Translations under genes and position numbers: made by a program
Assembly: GCA_947624015.1 (NCBI GenBank)
Contig: CANQIA010000007.1
Span: 1-64,000, forward strand
From: an uncultured Clostridia bacterium
GTDB lineage: Bacteria > Bacillota > Clostridia > Lachnospirales > CAG-274
Length of the DNA stretch: 64,000 bases
Direction of reading: 5' to 3'
Notes under the pieces: generated by a model
Database searches by the model: none
Told to the model about the DNA's origin: nothing
What the model saw: the letters and a program-made list of their open reading frames with translations, nothing else
Part shown: one piece after another, positions 7,825 to 17,903 of the stretch
Numbering within the stretch: the stretch's first letter is position 1
How the letters are laid out: every line of letters begins with the position of its first letter

Positions 7825-8390
7825 TGATAGTTCTGGTAGACAATTATGACAGCTTTACATTTAATCTGTATCAGTATATGGGAGAGTTCGACAGGGATAT
7901 AAGAGTGTTCAGGAATGATGAGATAGACGGAAAGACGATACTTGAAATGAGGCCCGACAGAGTCGTTATATCTCCGGGTCCCAAGACCCCCGAGGAGGCA
8001 GGGAACTGCATAGAGATAATAAAGACGGTAGGCGGCAAGATACCTATACTGGGCGTATGTCTGGGACATCAGTCGATAGCAGTCGCCTATGGCGCAGTGG
8101 TAAGCAATGCAAAGGAGCTTTTCCATGGCAAAAGCTCTCTTATGGCGCATAACGGAAAAGGCATATTCGAACACTGCCCCAATCCTATGGAGGTTGCAAG
8201 ATATCACAGTCTTTCCGTAAAGGAGGATACCGTTCCCGACTGCCTTGAGATAACGGCAAAGGCAGAAGGCGAGATAATGGCAATAAAGCATAGGGATCTC
8301 GACGTTATAGGAGTTCAGTTTCATCCCGAAAGCATAAATACTCCCCAGGGTATGCAGATAATAGAAAATTTTATTAAAGGTAAGTTTTAG
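7824..8390 (+). CDS. trpG: Anthranilate synthase glutamine amidotransferase
   Basis: Class I glutamine amidotransferase supplying ammonia to TrpE. 188 residues with the triad C79 (GVCLGHQ), H167 and E169 (QFHPES). It ends with the amidotransferase domain, so there is no TrpD fusion. The gene for TrpD, which often follows, is absent: trpC begins within 20 nt. Confidence 0.96.
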   Translation: MIVLVDNYDSFTFNLYQYMGEFDRDIRVFRNDEIDGKTILEMRPDRVVISPGPKTPEEAGNCIEIIKTVGGKIPILGVCLGHQSIAVAYGAVVSNAKELFHGKSSLMAHNGKGIFEHCPNPMEVARYHSLSVKEDTVPDCLEITAKAEGEIMAIKHRDLDVIGVQFHPESINTPQGMQIIENFIKGKF

Positions 8391-8407
8391 AAAGGTGTTT
8401 GGTGGCT

Positions 8408-9184
8408 ATGATACTTGACGATATAGTTGCAAAGAAAAAAACGGCTCTTAAAGAAAGACCTTATAAATTTGACGCAAAAAGGCTGAGCAAAGCCTTGGAA
8501 AGCTCTGTTCCCTCCTTTTATGATGCTATCGGCAAAAAGGGACTGTCCATAATAGGAGAGGTCAAAAAGGCGTCTCCCTCAAGAGGACTTATTAAGCCAA
8601 ACTTCGATCCCGTTGCCATAGCGAAGGAATACGAGCAGGCGGCAGACGCCATATCGGTGCTTACCGAGGAGGACTATTTTATGGGAAGTCCCTCATACCT
8701 TAAAGCCATACATGAGGAGGTAAGCTTGCCTCTTTTGAGAAAGGACTTTGTAATAGACAGCTCTCAGATATTTGAGGCAAGAGAGCTTGGGGCTTCTTCA
8801 ATACTGCTTATAGTCGCTATACTCAATGAAGGAGATATCCTTCGAAAATTCATACGCACAGCAAGAGAGGTGGGACTGGAGCCTCTTGTGGAAGCTCACA
8901 ATAAGGAAGAGATCAATATTGCCCTTGATGCGGGAGCCGATATAATAGGTATAAACAACAGAGATCTGAAAGACTTTTCGGAAGATGTATATACTACGGT
9001 AAGGCTAAGAAAATATATACCCGAGGACAAGCTTGTAGTAAGCGAAAGCGCCATACACACGGCAGAGGATATAAGGATATTGAAAGACGCCGATGTAAAC
9101 GGCATACTTGTCGGAGAAAGCTTTATGAAAAGCGGAAATATAGCAAAAAAGGCAAAGGAGTTCAGAGATGCCTATGGATATTAA
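8408..9184 (+). CDS. trpC: Indole-3-glycerol phosphate synthase
   Basis: TIM-barrel enzyme converting CdRP to indole-3-glycerol phosphate. Landmarks: EVKKASPSRG, LLRKDFVID, EAHNKEE, GINNRDLKDF and VSESAIHTAED. I place the start at ATG 8408 (protein begins MILDDIVAKKK as in homologs); GTG 8402 is better spaced from AAAGGTG (8391-8397) and is an alternative. It follows trpG directly, and its end overlaps trpF by 17 nt. About 258 residues, normal length. Confidence 0.95.
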   Translation: MILDDIVAKKKTALKERPYKFDAKRLSKALESSVPSFYDAIGKKGLSIIGEVKKASPSRGLIKPNFDPVAIAKEYEQAADAISVLTEEDYFMGSPSYLKAIHEEVSLPLLRKDFVIDSSQIFEARELGASSILLIVAILNEGDILRKFIRTAREVGLEPLVEAHNKEEINIALDAGADIIGINNRDLKDFSEDVYTTVRLRKYIPEDKLVVSESAIHTAEDIRILKDADVNGILVGESFMKSGNIAKKAKEFRDAYGY

Positions 9185-9800
9185 GATCTGTGGACTGCGT
9201 AGGTCGGTGGACGCAGAATATATAAGCGAATTTGAAGAAATAAAATATGCAGGATTTGTTTTCTTTGAAAGAAGCAAAAGAAAGGTCAGTCCCGAGGATG
9301 TCATAGAAATAAAGAAAAAGCTCAGACCGGATATAAAAACGGTAGGCGTATTTGCGGAATATGATATTGACGATATAATAGATATAGTCAAAAAAGTGGG
9401 CTTTGATATATGTCAGCTACACTCGGATGAGACCAATGAGGACTGCGGCAAAATAGGTATACCCGTATGGAAGTCCATAGCCGTAAGGGACAGCTCAAGC
9501 CTTGAAAGGGCTAAGCAGTACACAAACGTACAGGGCTTTGTACTGGACAGCGACAGCGGTAAAAAAAGGGGCGGCGTCGGCAAGACATTTGACTGGGATG
9601 TTGCAAGGAGCTTTTCCGAAAAGTATTTTACGGTGCTTGCAGGCGGGATAAACTCGGAAAATATAGTTGCCGCCTATAATACCGTGAAGCCCAATGTTGT
9701 GGACTTAAGCTCGTCGGTGGAGACAGACGGCTATAAGGATCATGATAAAATAAAGGAATTGATATATACCATGAGAAAGGAAGAAAAATATGGAATTTAA
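9168..9800 (+). CDS. trpF: Phosphoribosylanthranilate isomerase
   Basis: TIM-barrel isomerase (PRA to CdRP). 210 residues with KICGLRR at the N terminus (catalytic cysteine in the KxCG motif), [16 protein letters not shown] and [11 protein letters not shown]; the acid-base aspartate region is [14 protein letters not shown] lies inside trpC, and the 3' end overlaps trpB by 11 nt. Its substrate requires TrpD, which is not encoded in this operon. Confidence 0.95.
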   Translation: MPMDIKICGLRRSVDAEYISEFEEIKYAGFVFFERSKRKVSPEDVIEIKKKLRPDIKTVGVFAEYDIDDIIDIVKKVGFDICQLHSDETNEDCGKIGIPVWKSIAVRDSSSLERAKQYTNVQGFVLDSDSGKKRGGVGKTFDWDVARSFSEKYFTVLAGGINSENIVAAYNTVKPNVVDLSSSVETDGYKDHDKIKELIYTMRKEEKYGI

Positions 9801-10974
9801 TAAGGACTTTGGCGTTTTCGGCGGTCAGTTTGTACCGGAAACACTTATGAACGTATTGAAGGTGCTTGAAAAGGAGTTTAAGGAGTACTGCTATTCCGAT
9901 GAGTTTAGAAATGATTATATGTACTATATGAAGCAGTATGTAGGCAGACCTTCCGTACTCTACTATGCGGAAAGACTGACAAAGGCTCTTGGCGGAGCCA
10001 AGATATATCTTAAAAGAGAGGATCTGAACCATACGGGCGCCCACAAGATAAACAATGCCATCGGTCAGGCGCTTCTTGCAAAGAAAATGGGCAAGACAAA
10101 GGTAATAGCCGAAACAGGCGCAGGTCAGCACGGCGTTGCAACGGCTACGGTAGCTGCTCTTTTTGATATGGAATGTCAGGTGTTTATGGGCGTAGAGGAT
10201 ATAGAAAGGCAAAAGCTCAATGTTTTCAGAATGGAGCTTCTGGGAGCGGAGGTAGTGCCTGTATCAAGCGGCACGGGTACTCTTAAGGACGCCACAAACG
10301 AGGCTATAAGAACATGGGTGGCAAGGGCTGAGGACACCTTTTATATTTTAGGCTCTGCCGTGGGACCTCATCCCTATCCTACTATGGTAAGGGAATTCCA
10401 GAAAATAATAGGCGAGGAAACAATAAAGCAGATACTTGATATGGAGGGAAGACTTCCAAATAAGATATATGCCTGCGTAGGCGGCGGAAGCAATTCCATA
10501 GGTATGTTCTATCCCTTCATAGAGAACAAGGAAGTAGAGCTTATAGGCGTGGAAGCGGCAGGACACGGCATTGAAACGGGTCAGCATGCGGCAGGATTTG
10601 CCCCTGATGCACGAATTGGCGTTCTCCACGGTATGAAGACCTATCTGTTGCAGGATGACGACGGTCAGATAAAGACAGCCTATTCCATAAGCGCAGGTCT
10701 TGACTATCCCGGCGTAGGACCCGAACACGCATATCTTCACGATATAGGCAGAGTAAATTATACGGCTATAAAGGATGACGAGGCAATAGACGCATTCCGA
10801 AAGCTTTGCAAATATGAGGGAATAATGCCTGCCATAGAAAGCTCCCATGCTCTTGCGGAGGCTATGAAAGACGCTCCCAAAATGAGCAAAGACGATATTA
10901 TAGTTGTATGTCTTTCAGGCAGAGGCGACAAGGACGTAAACACTGTTGCCAAGTACCTTGGAAAGGAGATCTAG
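9790..10974 (+). CDS. trpB: Tryptophan synthase beta chain
   Basis: PLP enzyme condensing indole and serine. 394 residues. The PLP lysine is in [14 protein letters not shown]; other marks are [26 protein letters not shown] (phosphate-binding loop) and CLSGRGDKD. The length and GAGQHG type match TrpB1, the partner of TrpA encoded just downstream. Confidence 0.97.
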   Translation: MEFNKDFGVFGGQFVPETLMNVLKVLEKEFKEYCYSDEFRNDYMYYMKQYVGRPSVLYYAERLTKALGGAKIYLKREDLNHTGAHKINNAIGQALLAKKMGKTKVIAETGAGQHGVATATVAALFDMECQVFMGVEDIERQKLNVFRMELLGAEVVPVSSGTGTLKDATNEAIRTWVARAEDTFYILGSAVGPHPYPTMVREFQKIIGEETIKQILDMEGRLPNKIYACVGGGSNSIGMFYPFIENKEVELIGVEAAGHGIETGQHAAGFAPDARIGVLHGMKTYLLQDDDGQIKTAYSISAGLDYPGVGPEHAYLHDIGRVNYTAIKDDEAIDAFRKLCKYEGIMPAIESSHALAEAMKDAPKMSKDDIIVVCLSGRGDKDVNTVAKYLGKEI

Positions 10975-10976
10975 TT

Positions 10977-11747
10977 ATGAACAGAATAGATGAAAAATTC
11001 AAACAGCTTAAGGAAAATGGTAAAAAGGCTCTTATACCGTATATATGCTCGGGAGATCCCGATTGCGAAACCACAGAAAAGCTGGTGTATGCTCTTGAAG
11101 AAGCAGGCGCCGATATTATAGAGCTGGGAGTACCCTTTTCGGATCCTCTTGCAGACGGTCCCGTGATACAGGCTGCCTCAGTGCGCTCATTGTCAGGGGG
11201 CTTTAAGATAAAATATGTTTTTGATATAGTTAAAAACGTAAGGAAAAAAAGTCAGATACCTCTTGCAATTATGATATATTACAGTTCAATATTGGGCTAC
11301 GGCAAGGAAAGGTTCGTTGAGGAATGTATAGCATCGGGGGTAGACGGACTTATAATACCAGATCTGCCCTATGAGGAGTATGATGAAATGCTTCCCGTTC
11401 TGGAAGGCACAGAGCTTTATATGATACCTCTTATTGCCCTTACGTCAAATGACAGGATACCTATGCTTGTAAAAAATGCAAAGGGCTTTATATACTGCGT
11501 TTCTTCTCTCGGCGTAACAGGAGAAAGAAAGGAATTTGATTCAAGAGTGGATTCCTTTGTGTCTAAGGTAAAAGAATATACGGATACGCCTGCCTGTATA
11601 GGCTTCGGCATATCCCGCAGAGAGGATACGCAGCGCTTCGGAAAGGTGGCTGACGGCTGTATAGTAGGCTCCGCCATTATAAGAAGGATACATGAAACAG
11701 GCGGGGATCTTGAAAAGGTCAAGGAATTTGTAAGAGGATTAAAGTAA
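10977..11747 (+). CDS. trpA: Tryptophan synthase alpha chain
   Basis: Cleaves indole-3-glycerol phosphate and passes indole to TrpB. 256 residues. Catalytic glutamate and aspartate lie in IIELGVPFSDPLADGPVIQ and PDLPYEEYDE; also CVSSLGVTGER and GFGISRRED. ATG at 10977, two nt after the trpB stop, with RBS GGAGAT inside trpB. Last gene of the operon. Confidence 0.96.
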   Translation: MNRIDEKFKQLKENGKKALIPYICSGDPDCETTEKLVYALEEAGADIIELGVPFSDPLADGPVIQAASVRSLSGGFKIKYVFDIVKNVRKKSQIPLAIMIYYSSILGYGKERFVEECIASGVDGLIIPDLPYEEYDEMLPVLEGTELYMIPLIALTSNDRIPMLVKNAKGFIYCVSSLGVTGERKEFDSRVDSFVSKVKEYTDTPACIGFGISRREDTQRFGKVADGCIVGSAIIRRIHETGGDLEKVKEFVRGLK

Positions 11748-11756
11748 AAATGTCTT

Positions 11757-11970
11757 GAAAGAAATGCTTGCATTTCTTTCAGTTTAATTAAAGTCGGAAC
11801 CAGCCGTGTTTTCTGCAATTTAGGCATAAATGCCTAAATTACAGAAAAGTTCCTGTCCTCGGAGGAAGTGAATTCCTCCTGCGGATTAAAGTCTGCGACG
11901 CTTTTTTGCAAGCTGTTCATCATTTTAATTCATGTTTACTGTCAAAATATTGTTTTTTCGACAGTCTGAA
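11757..11970 (+). repeat. Dispersed hairpin element, copy A (fills trpA - activase gap)
   Basis: This 303-bp gap has no gene. It carries, in order, hairpin GAAAGAAATGC/GCATTTCTTTC (11757-11780, also a likely trpA terminator with AGTTTAATT after), a mismatched long hairpin (11810-11847), hairpin GGAGGAA/TTCCTCC (11861-11879), the invariant core (11880-11899), GCTTTTTTGCAAGCTGTT, and the end hairpin CTGTC...GACAG (11939-11964). Copies at 19448 and 34268 have the same order but different stem sequences. Copy A lacks the GCATTAC/GTAATGC module of the other two. Confidence 0.75.
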
Positions 11971-11971
11971 A

Positions 11972-12012
11972 TGGGCTGAGAGCAAATGTTGTTTGCTCTC
12001 AGCCCATTTTAA
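11972..12012 (-). terminator. Hairpin ending the activase transcription unit
   Basis: Stem TGGGCTGAGAGCAAA with its complement (14-15 bp, loop TGTTG region), followed on the minus strand by TTTC and on the plus strand by TTTTAA. It lies between the stop of the minus-strand gene at 12051 and repeat copy A. Confidence 0.65.
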
Positions 12013-12050
12013 TGTTTACAGCGCATTGTAATTGCAGCCCTTTTTGTGTA

Positions 12051-15000
12051 TTATTCTTTTGAGGCTGCGGCTTCCCGCATAAGATTTTTTTCCGCTGCGG
12101 AAAGCATAAGCTTTATTCTGTTTACTTGGTTTACTTCGCTTGCGCCGGGATCGTAGTCTATGGCAACGATATTGCTGTTTTTGTTCCTGCGCTTAAGCTC
12201 TTTTATAACGCCCTTTCCCGTAACGTGGTTAGGCAGGCAGGCGAAAGGCTGAGTGCATATATTGTTAGGCACTCCGCTGTGTATAAGCTCTACAAGCTCT
12301 GCGGTAAGGAACCATCCTTCGCCTGTCTGATTGCACAGGTTTACTATATCCTTTGCCATTTCTCCCAGCTCCGCTATATCGCATGGAGGCTCAAAGCGTT
12401 TGCTCTCTTTAAGAGCGTTGCTCATGCAGCGCCTGTAACCCTCTATAAATTTGATACCTGCCGATGTCATAAGTGTGGTGCTGTGCTTCATGCCAAAGTA
12501 TTTTTCCTTGAATTTTGCATTGTAAAGACTGTATGTAAAGAAGTTGAGCAGGTCGGGAACGACAGCCTCCGCCCCTTCGTTTTCAAGAAGCGTTACAATA
12601 TCGTTGTTGGCTGTGGGATGAAATTTTACAAGTATTTCTCCTACAACGCCTACCTTTGGCTTTACTATCGTCTCATCCAAGGGCAGCTCGTCAAATTCCT
12701 TTACGATAGCCTTTACATTTCTGCTGAACTCACTGTAGCTCCTTCGCTTTACGGCTTCCTTACACAGGGCATTCCACTTTTCATAGAGAGCGTTTGCAGA
12801 ACCCTTTACTTTTTCGTAGGGACGCACCTTGTAAAGCACTCGCATAAACAGATCGCCGTAGAGTACGGCTTGCAGCAAGCCTATGGCAAGCTTGGGAGTT
12901 ATCTTAAAGCCTGGATTTTTTTCAAGACCGCTTGCGTTTACGGAAATAACGGGTATATGCTCCATACCTGCCTTTTTAAGAGCACGCCTTATAAAGCCTA
13001 TATAGTTGGTGGCACGACAGCCGCCTCCCGTCTGGCTTATCATAAGAGAAACATTGTCAAGATCGTACTTGCCGGACTTAAGAGCCTTCAAAAGCTGACC
13101 TACCGTAATAAGGGCAGGATAGCAGGCGTCGTTATTTACATATTTAAGACCTATATCTATACAATCTCTGTCTATGGCAGGCATAAGCTCTATGTTGTAG
13201 CCGCAGTTTTCCATAGCTGTCTTTGCAATGTCAAAGTGGATAGGCGACATCTGAGGCATAAGTATGGTATGGTTCTTTTTCATTTCCTTTGTAAAGAGTA
13301 CCCTCTCCTTGTTTTTAAGAGGAGAACGAGGCTTGAAATTCTTGGAACGCCTTTCCTCAAGAGCGGCAAAGAGAGAACGTATCCTTATCCTTACAGGTCC
13401 CAGATTGTTTACCTCATCTATTTTGAGTACCGTATATATTTTGCCCGAAGCAGCCAATATATCGTGTACCTCGTCGGTGGTAACGGCGTCAAGACCGCAG
13501 CCGAAGCTGTTGAGCTGTACAAGTTCTATATTCTTTTGCTCTCTGACAAAGCTTGCGGCAGCGTAGAGCCTTGAATGGTAAGCCCACTGATCTCTTACGT
13601 TAAGGGGTCTTGGTACCTTGTCCATGCCCAGGTGGGCAATGCTGTCTTCCGTAAGAACGGCTACGCCGTAGCCTGTTATCATTTCGGGTATGCCATGGTT
13701 GATCTCGGGATCCACATGGTAGGGACGTCCTGCAATGACAATGCCCGTCATTTCATTTTCGTTTATATATTCAATGGTCTCTTCGCCCTTTTTCTTCATA
13801 TCCTCCCGAAAAGCCATAAGCTCTTTCCAGCCTGCTCTCGCAGCTTTTTCCACCTGAGACTTGTCTATCTCGGGGAATTCCTCCTGTAAACGTCTTACAA
13901 GAACATCTTCTCCACCGAGGCTGAAAAATGGGTTTCTGAAATCTATATCCTTTTCCCTTATATCCTCTACGTTGTTTTTAATATTTTCGGGATAGCTTGT
14001 GACAATAGGACAGTTGTAATGATTGTCTGCGCCGGCTATTTCCTTGGTCTCATAGGCTACGCAGGGATAGAATATGAATTTAACGCCGTCGTCTATAAGG
14101 CTCTTTATATGACCGTGTACTATCTTGGCAGGATAGCAGGCGGATTCGCTTGGAATGGATTCGATACCCTGCTCGTATACGCCTCTGCTGCTCTTGGGAC
14201 TTAATTTTACACTGTAACCAAGCTTTGTAAAGAATGTGAACCAAAGAGGATAGTCCTCGTACATATTGAGTACCCTCGGTATACCTACAACGCCTCTTTT
14301 GGCTGTGGCTTCGGGAATAGGCTCATAGTTGAACAGTCTTTCGTATTTATATTCAAACAGATTGGGAACGCAGCCTCTTGAAGCTTCTTTGCCCAGTCCT
14401 CTTTCACAACGATTGCCTGATACAAAGCGCCTTCCGCCGCTGAATTTATTTATGGTCAAAAGACAGTTGTTTCCACAGCCCTTGCAGCGTGTAAAGCTTG
14501 TGGTTATCTCAAGCTCTTCAAGCTTGTCTGATGTAAGAAGCGTAGAGCTTTCCCCTGCAGCATATTTTTCCTTGGCTATAACGGCAGCGCCGAAAGCGCC
14601 CATTATACCGCTTATATCAGGGCGCACCGCATCTCTTTCGGAAATGATCTCAAAGCTTCTTAAAACCGCTTCGTTATAAAAAGTACCGCCCTGTACCACT
14701 ATATGCTCTCCCAGATCCGTGGGATCCGTCACTTTAATGACCTTTTGAAGAGCATTTTTTATAACAGAGTATGCCAGGCCTGCCGAAATGTCCGCTACAT
14801 CCGCGCCCTCCTTTTGCGCCTGCTTAACTCTTGAATTCATAAACACTGTACAGCGTGAGCCAAGATCTATGGGGCTGCTTGCAAAGAGGGCGCCCTTTGC
14901 AAAGGACTGTACGCTTAAGCCGAGACTTCTTGCAAAGGTCTCTATAAACGAACCGCAGCCAGCCGAACAAGCTTCGTTCAAAAGCACGCTGTCTATTACA

Positions 15001-16298
15001 CCGTCTTTTATTCTTATGCACTTCATATCCTGACCGCCTATGTCAAGTATAAAGTCTACGTCGGGATCGAAAAATGCTGCCGCTTTGTAGTGGGCAACGG
15101 TCTCTATTTCCCCTAAGTCTACCATAAGAGCCTCTTTTATAAGTCCCTCTCCGTAGCCTGTGACACAGGCTTTCTTTATCTCAACGCCTTGGGGCAGGAG
15201 CTTGTATATCTGCTTAAGGGCATTCATTACCATTTTAAGAGGATTACCCTCGTTTCCCGCATAGAAGGAATAGAGAAGATCTCCCTCCTCGCCGATAAGA
15301 GCCAATTTAGACGTGGTGGAGCCTGCGTCTATGCCCAGATACACATTGCCCTTGTAGCTGTCAAGATCTCCTTTTTTTACCTTGGCTTTGTCATGCCTTT
15401 CCTTAAACAGCCTGTACTCCTCTTGATCCTTGAAAAGAGGCTCAAGCCTGTTAATTTCCATGGTAAGATGCTTTTCGCCCTTAAGGTTGGCGATAAGCTT
15501 GTCAAAGTCAAAAGTTTTCTCTTGGCTTTCCGATGTAAGAGCCGAACCCATAGCCGCAAAGAGATGAGAATCCTCCGTATCTATTACCTCATCATTACTT
15601 AGATCAAGCACATCTATAAATCTTGCCTTAAGCTCCGTAAGAAAATGCAGAGGACCGCCTAAAAAGGCGACTCTGCCCTTTATGGGCTTACCGCAGGCAA
15701 GACCGCTTATAGTCTGATTTACAACGGCTTGGAATATGGATACGGCTAAGTCGGACTTGGCTGCGCCTTCGTTTATAAGAGGCTGTATATCGCTCTTGGC
15801 AAATACGCCGCAGCGAGCCGCTATGGGATAAATAACGTTGTAGCTCTTGGCATATTCGTTAAGTCCCTCGGCATCTGTCTGTAAAAGAGAAGCCATTTGG
15901 TCTATAAATGAGCCGGTACCTCCTGCGCAGATACCGTTCATCCTCTGCTCTATACCGCCTTTGAAATATATTATTTTGGCATCCTCGCCGCCTATCTCTA
16001 TGGCAACGTCTGTTTGAGGTACCTTAAAGTCTATGGCATTGCTTACAGCCACGACCTCCTGTATGAAAGGTATGCCTATCCATTCCGCTATGGAAAGACC
16101 GCCGCTGCCCGTTATCATAGCGGTAAAAGCTATATTTCCCACGCTGTTTTTTGCGTCCTCCATAAGCCCCAGCAATGTTTCCTGTATATTGGAGCGATGA
16201 CGTCTGTAATCCTTAAATATTATATTGTTATTTTCATCTAATATCACAAGCTTGATAGTGGTGGAACCTATATCAATACCTGCCTTATATTTACTCAT
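12051..16298 (-). CDS. Large acyl-CoA dehydratase activase-related protein (two BadF-type ATPase domains, DUF2229)
   Basis: 1415 residues. Two ASKHA ATPase domains in tandem: first DIGSTTIK with GGEDAK (~103) and CAGGTGSF (~122), second DAGSTTSK (~326) with GGQDMK (~424) and CSAGCGSF (~444). A CxxCxxxC cluster (RCKGCGNNC) is at ~603-611, a DUF2229 region starts near 671 ([14 protein letters not shown]), and the C-terminal third resembles the HgdB-like dehydratase subunit ([28 protein letters not shown]). Known relatives (HgdC) are homodimeric [4Fe-4S] ATPases that energise electrons for 2-hydroxyacyl-CoA dehydratases. The role of this giant fusion is not established. No dehydratase subunits lie nearby. 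It has its own promoter. Confidence 0.9.
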   Translation of the reverse strand: MSKYKAGIDIGSTTIKLVILDENNNIIFKDYRRHRSNIQETLLGLMEDAKNSVGNIAFTAMITGSGGLSIAEWIGIPFIQEVVAVSNAIDFKVPQTDVAIEIGGEDAKIIYFKGGIEQRMNGICAGGTGSFIDQMASLLQTDAEGLNEYAKSYNVIYPIAARCGVFAKSDIQPLINEGAAKSDLAVSIFQAVVNQTISGLACGKPIKGRVAFLGGPLHFLTELKARFIDVLDLSNDEVIDTEDSHLFAAMGSALTSESQEKTFDFDKLIANLKGEKHLTMEINRLEPLFKDQEEYRLFKERHDKAKVKKGDLDSYKGNVYLGIDAGSTTSKLALIGEEGDLLYSFYAGNEGNPLKMVMNALKQIYKLLPQGVEIKKACVTGYGEGLIKEALMVDLGEIETVAHYKAAAFFDPDVDFILDIGGQDMKCIRIKDGVIDSVLLNEACSAGCGSFIETFARSLGLSVQSFAKGALFASSPIDLGSRCTVFMNSRVKQAQKEGADVADISAGLAYSVIKNALQKVIKVTDPTDLGEHIVVQGGTFYNEAVLRSFEIISERDAVRPDISGIMGAFGAAVIAKEKYAAGESSTLLTSDKLEELEITTSFTRCKGCGNNCLLTINKFSGGRRFVSGNRCERGLGKEASRGCVPNLFEYKYERLFNYEPIPEATAKRGVVGIPRVLNMYEDYPLWFTFFTKLGYSVKLSPKSSRGVYEQGIESIPSESACYPAKIVHGHIKSLIDDGVKFIFYPCVAYETKEIAGADNHYNCPIVTSYPENIKNNVEDIREKDIDFRNPFFSLGGEDVLVRRLQEEFPEIDKSQVEKAARAGWKELMAFREDMKKKGEETIEYINENEMTGIVIAGRPYHVDPEINHGIPEMITGYGVAVLTEDSIAHLGMDKVPRPLNVRDQWAYHSRLYAAASFVREQKNIELVQLNSFGCGLDAVTTDEVHDILAASGKIYTVLKIDEVNNLGPVRIRIRSLFAALEERRSKNFKPRSPLKNKERVLFTKEMKKNHTILMPQMSPIHFDIAKTAMENCGYNIELMPAIDRDCIDIGLKYVNNDACYPALITVGQLLKALKSGKYDLDNVSLMISQTGGGCRATNYIGFIRRALKKAGMEHIPVISVNASGLEKNPGFKITPKLAIGLLQAVLYGDLFMRVLYKVRPYEKVKGSANALYEKWNALCKEAVKRRSYSEFSRNVKAIVKEFDELPLDETIVKPKVGVVGEILVKFHPTANNDIVTLLENEGAEAVVPDLLNFFTYSLYNAKFKEKYFGMKHSTTLMTSAGIKFIEGYRRCMSNALKESKRFEPPCDIAELGEMAKDIVNLCNQTGEGWFLTAELVELIHSGVPNNICTQPFACLPNHVTGKGVIKELKRRNKNSNIVAIDYDPGASEVNQVNRIKLMLSAAEKNLMREAAASKE

Positions 16299-16364
16299 AG
16301 TAAAGACTCCCTCTGAATAATATATTCATCTACTAAATGATTAAAACAATTTTTTTCAACATAT

Positions 16365-16393
16365 ACTATACCACAAACCATTGCATATTTCAA
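16365..16393 (-). promoter_or_regulatory. Promoter of the activase gene
   Basis: On the minus strand: TTGAAA (16393-16388), 17-bp spacer, TATAGT (16370-16365), about 65 nt upstream of the ATG at 16298. Confidence 0.75.
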
Positions 16394-16521
16394 CAAAAAA
16401 GTAGTTATGTATTTTTTGAAGACAGAGCCGTAAAAAGTAAAAAAAGCCAAAAAATACCCGTATCATAGCATAGATTTTCTGTTCATATTAAAATGAGTAC
16501 CGATAATAAATGAGAAAGCTA

Positions 16522-16563
16522 AAGCGCAGCCAAATACCCTTGAACAGGGCTTTGAGCTGCGCC
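16522..16563 (-). terminator. Terminator of the PepSY gene
   Basis: Stem GCGCAGC/GCTGCGC with an inner ACCCTTGAACAGGG hairpin; on the minus strand it is followed by TTTAGCTTT. Confidence 0.65.
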
Positions 16564-16604
16564 GATACGATAGCAAATATATAAATATATGGCATTATTG
16601 CCTA

Positions 16605-17309
16605 TCAGTCTCTGTCTATATCCTTATCATAAATTTTGCCGTTTGAGGCATCTATCTGGTATTCGTACTTTGTATTGTTAAGCGCAAATTCCACCTCATA
16701 TACGGCTCTGCCGTCTTCCTTATCATTGTGAGAATAAATATATCTCACGGCGGACTTAGCGATACCTGCGTCCTTAAGAGCTATATTTTCGGCTTCGGCA
16801 GCGGTTATTGCGCCTGCGGTAGTCTGCTGTGCGCTTTGTCCGTTCTGATTATTGGAGCCGAATATATTGTTATAGTAGTCGATATCGGTTTTAAGTATCC
16901 TGCCGGTGGATGCGTCTATATCGTAGTCATATTCCTTACCGTCGTTTCTGAACTCCAGCTCAAATATCTGTCTGCCGTCGTCAAAGTCCTGCTTAGCCTT
17001 TATAAAATCGGCTGAAGTAAGTCCTGCGTCCTTCAAGGCGATGTTCTTTGCCTGCTCAAGAGTAACGGCAGTGGTCTGAGCTGTCTGAGGAGCCGTTGCC
17101 TGAGTATTGGCGCCTGTCTGTACGTTAGTCTGACCTACGGGAGTAAGCGCAACTTCGTACTGCTTTTGATTATATGTAAGCTGAAGCTTTGCAATGCCGT
17201 TTTGCTCCACTACTTTCATGTTAAAGTTATCCGCAACGCACATATGTACAGATACAAGTATAAGAGCTACGGCTGCGCATAATACAAAAAAGTTTTTTGC
17301 AATTTTCAT
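16605..17309 (-). CDS. Secreted protein with two PepSY domains
   Basis: 234 residues from the ATG at 17309 (RBS AAAGGGTGAT; an upstream GTG is less likely). Signal peptide or anchor at residues 1-27 (MKIAKNFFVLCAAVALILVS). A Thr/Gln/Ala-rich linker (~60-80) precedes two PepSY modules of about 65 residues: VTLEQAKNIALKDAGL ... YDYDIDASTGRILKTD and ITAAEAENIALKDAG ... YEYQIDASNGKIYDKD. PepSY domains occur in peptidase propeptides and YpeB-type proteins and are thought to inhibit or chaperone peptidases. No protease gene is adjacent. Monocistronic, with its own terminator. Confidence 0.85.
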   Translation of the reverse strand: MKIAKNFFVLCAAVALILVSVHMCVADNFNMKVVEQNGIAKLQLTYNQKQYEVALTPVGQTNVQTGANTQATAPQTAQTTAVTLEQAKNIALKDAGLTSADFIKAKQDFDDGRQIFELEFRNDGKEYDYDIDASTGRILKTDIDYYNNIFGSNNQNGQSAQQTTAGAITAAEAENIALKDAGIAKSAVRYIYSHNDKEDGRAVYEVEFALNNTKYEYQIDASNGKIYDKDIDRD

Positions 17310-17384
17310 AGAAATCACCCTTTCATTTATTATTCTGATTTTAATTTAACATACAGATGTGAATAATATATAAATAAAAAATTA

Positions 17385-17411
17385 AAAATACCTGAAGAAT
17401 CAGGTATTTTA
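17385..17411 (-). terminator. Terminator of the tail-anchored protein gene
   Basis: Stem AAATACCTGA/TCAGGTATTT with loop TTCT; on the minus strand it is followed by TTAATTTTTTA. Confidence 0.85.
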
Positions 17412-17424
17412 GCGTATTTTAATT

Positions 17425-17859
17425 CTATTTTTTCTTAAATGATGTTATGAGTTTTATTATGATGAGCATAGCTGTCAGAAGACCCGTAGCCACACCTACG
17501 ATTATAAGTATGGGAAGGGGAAGACGTTTGCTCTTTGGCTTTTCCTCCGTATCGATCTCGTTTACGGTTATGTCTGCAACAAGACCGTATACGCCGCTGT
17601 CATAGGTCACCATATAGTCGGATATGTCTATGGCAACGTCTTTGCCGTATTTTTCCCTTATGGAAGCAATGATCTCGGAGGGTATCTGTCCTATTGTCTT
17701 TATATTGTTGATAGGCTCTATATACTGTACCTCTATGCAGTTTTCCGCTTCGGTGTTTTCATTTGTAAGGAGTATATCCTCCTCCGTATTCAGATTTGCA
17801 AGTATTGTCTGGATCTCCGGAGTATCTGTGTTTTGTATAATAGCGTTGAATATTTCCAT
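17425..17859 (-). CDS. Unrecognised small protein with C-terminal membrane anchor
   Basis: 144 residues from the ATG at 17859 (RBS AGGAGGTATTTT). An acidic N-terminal part (residues 1-110) contains IPSEIIASIREKYGKDVAIDI and a VYGLVADITVNEID strand, then a short basic linker (KPKSKR) and a single hydrophobic segment (LPILIIVGVATGLLTAMLII) ending in FKKK. Topology suggests a tail-anchored protein with its bulk in the cytoplasm. I do not recognise a family. It starts 45 nt downstream of the proS stop and shares its terminator, so it is probably cotranscribed with proS. Confidence 0.65.
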   Translation of the reverse strand: MEIFNAIIQNTDTPEIQTILANLNTEEDILLTNENTEAENCIEVQYIEPINNIKTIGQIPSEIIASIREKYGKDVAIDISDYMVTYDSGVYGLVADITVNEIDTEEKPKSKRLPLPILIIVGVATGLLTAMLIIIKLITSFKKK

Positions 17860-17903
17860 AAAATACCTCCTGTCTTTATTACGGGTCCCAATGCCCCTAG
17901 GTG

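Larger units (their letters stand above)
16299..16604. other. Intergenic region between activase and PepSY genes
   Basis: 306 bp with no convincing reading frame. It holds the activase promoter (16365-16393) and the PepSY gene terminator (16522-16563). I see nothing else in 16394-16520. Confidence 0.7.

Noticed and set aside
11972-12012. TPP riboswitch suggested by GGGCTGAGAGC
   Set aside because: The sequence is one arm of a simple perfect hairpin at a gene end; the second TPP motif and a downstream thiamine gene are missing.
12126-13574. Plus-strand open frame of 482 codons opposite the activase gene
   Set aside because: Antisense shadow of a clear multidomain protein; no RBS, Tyr/Cys/His-rich nonsense-like composition.
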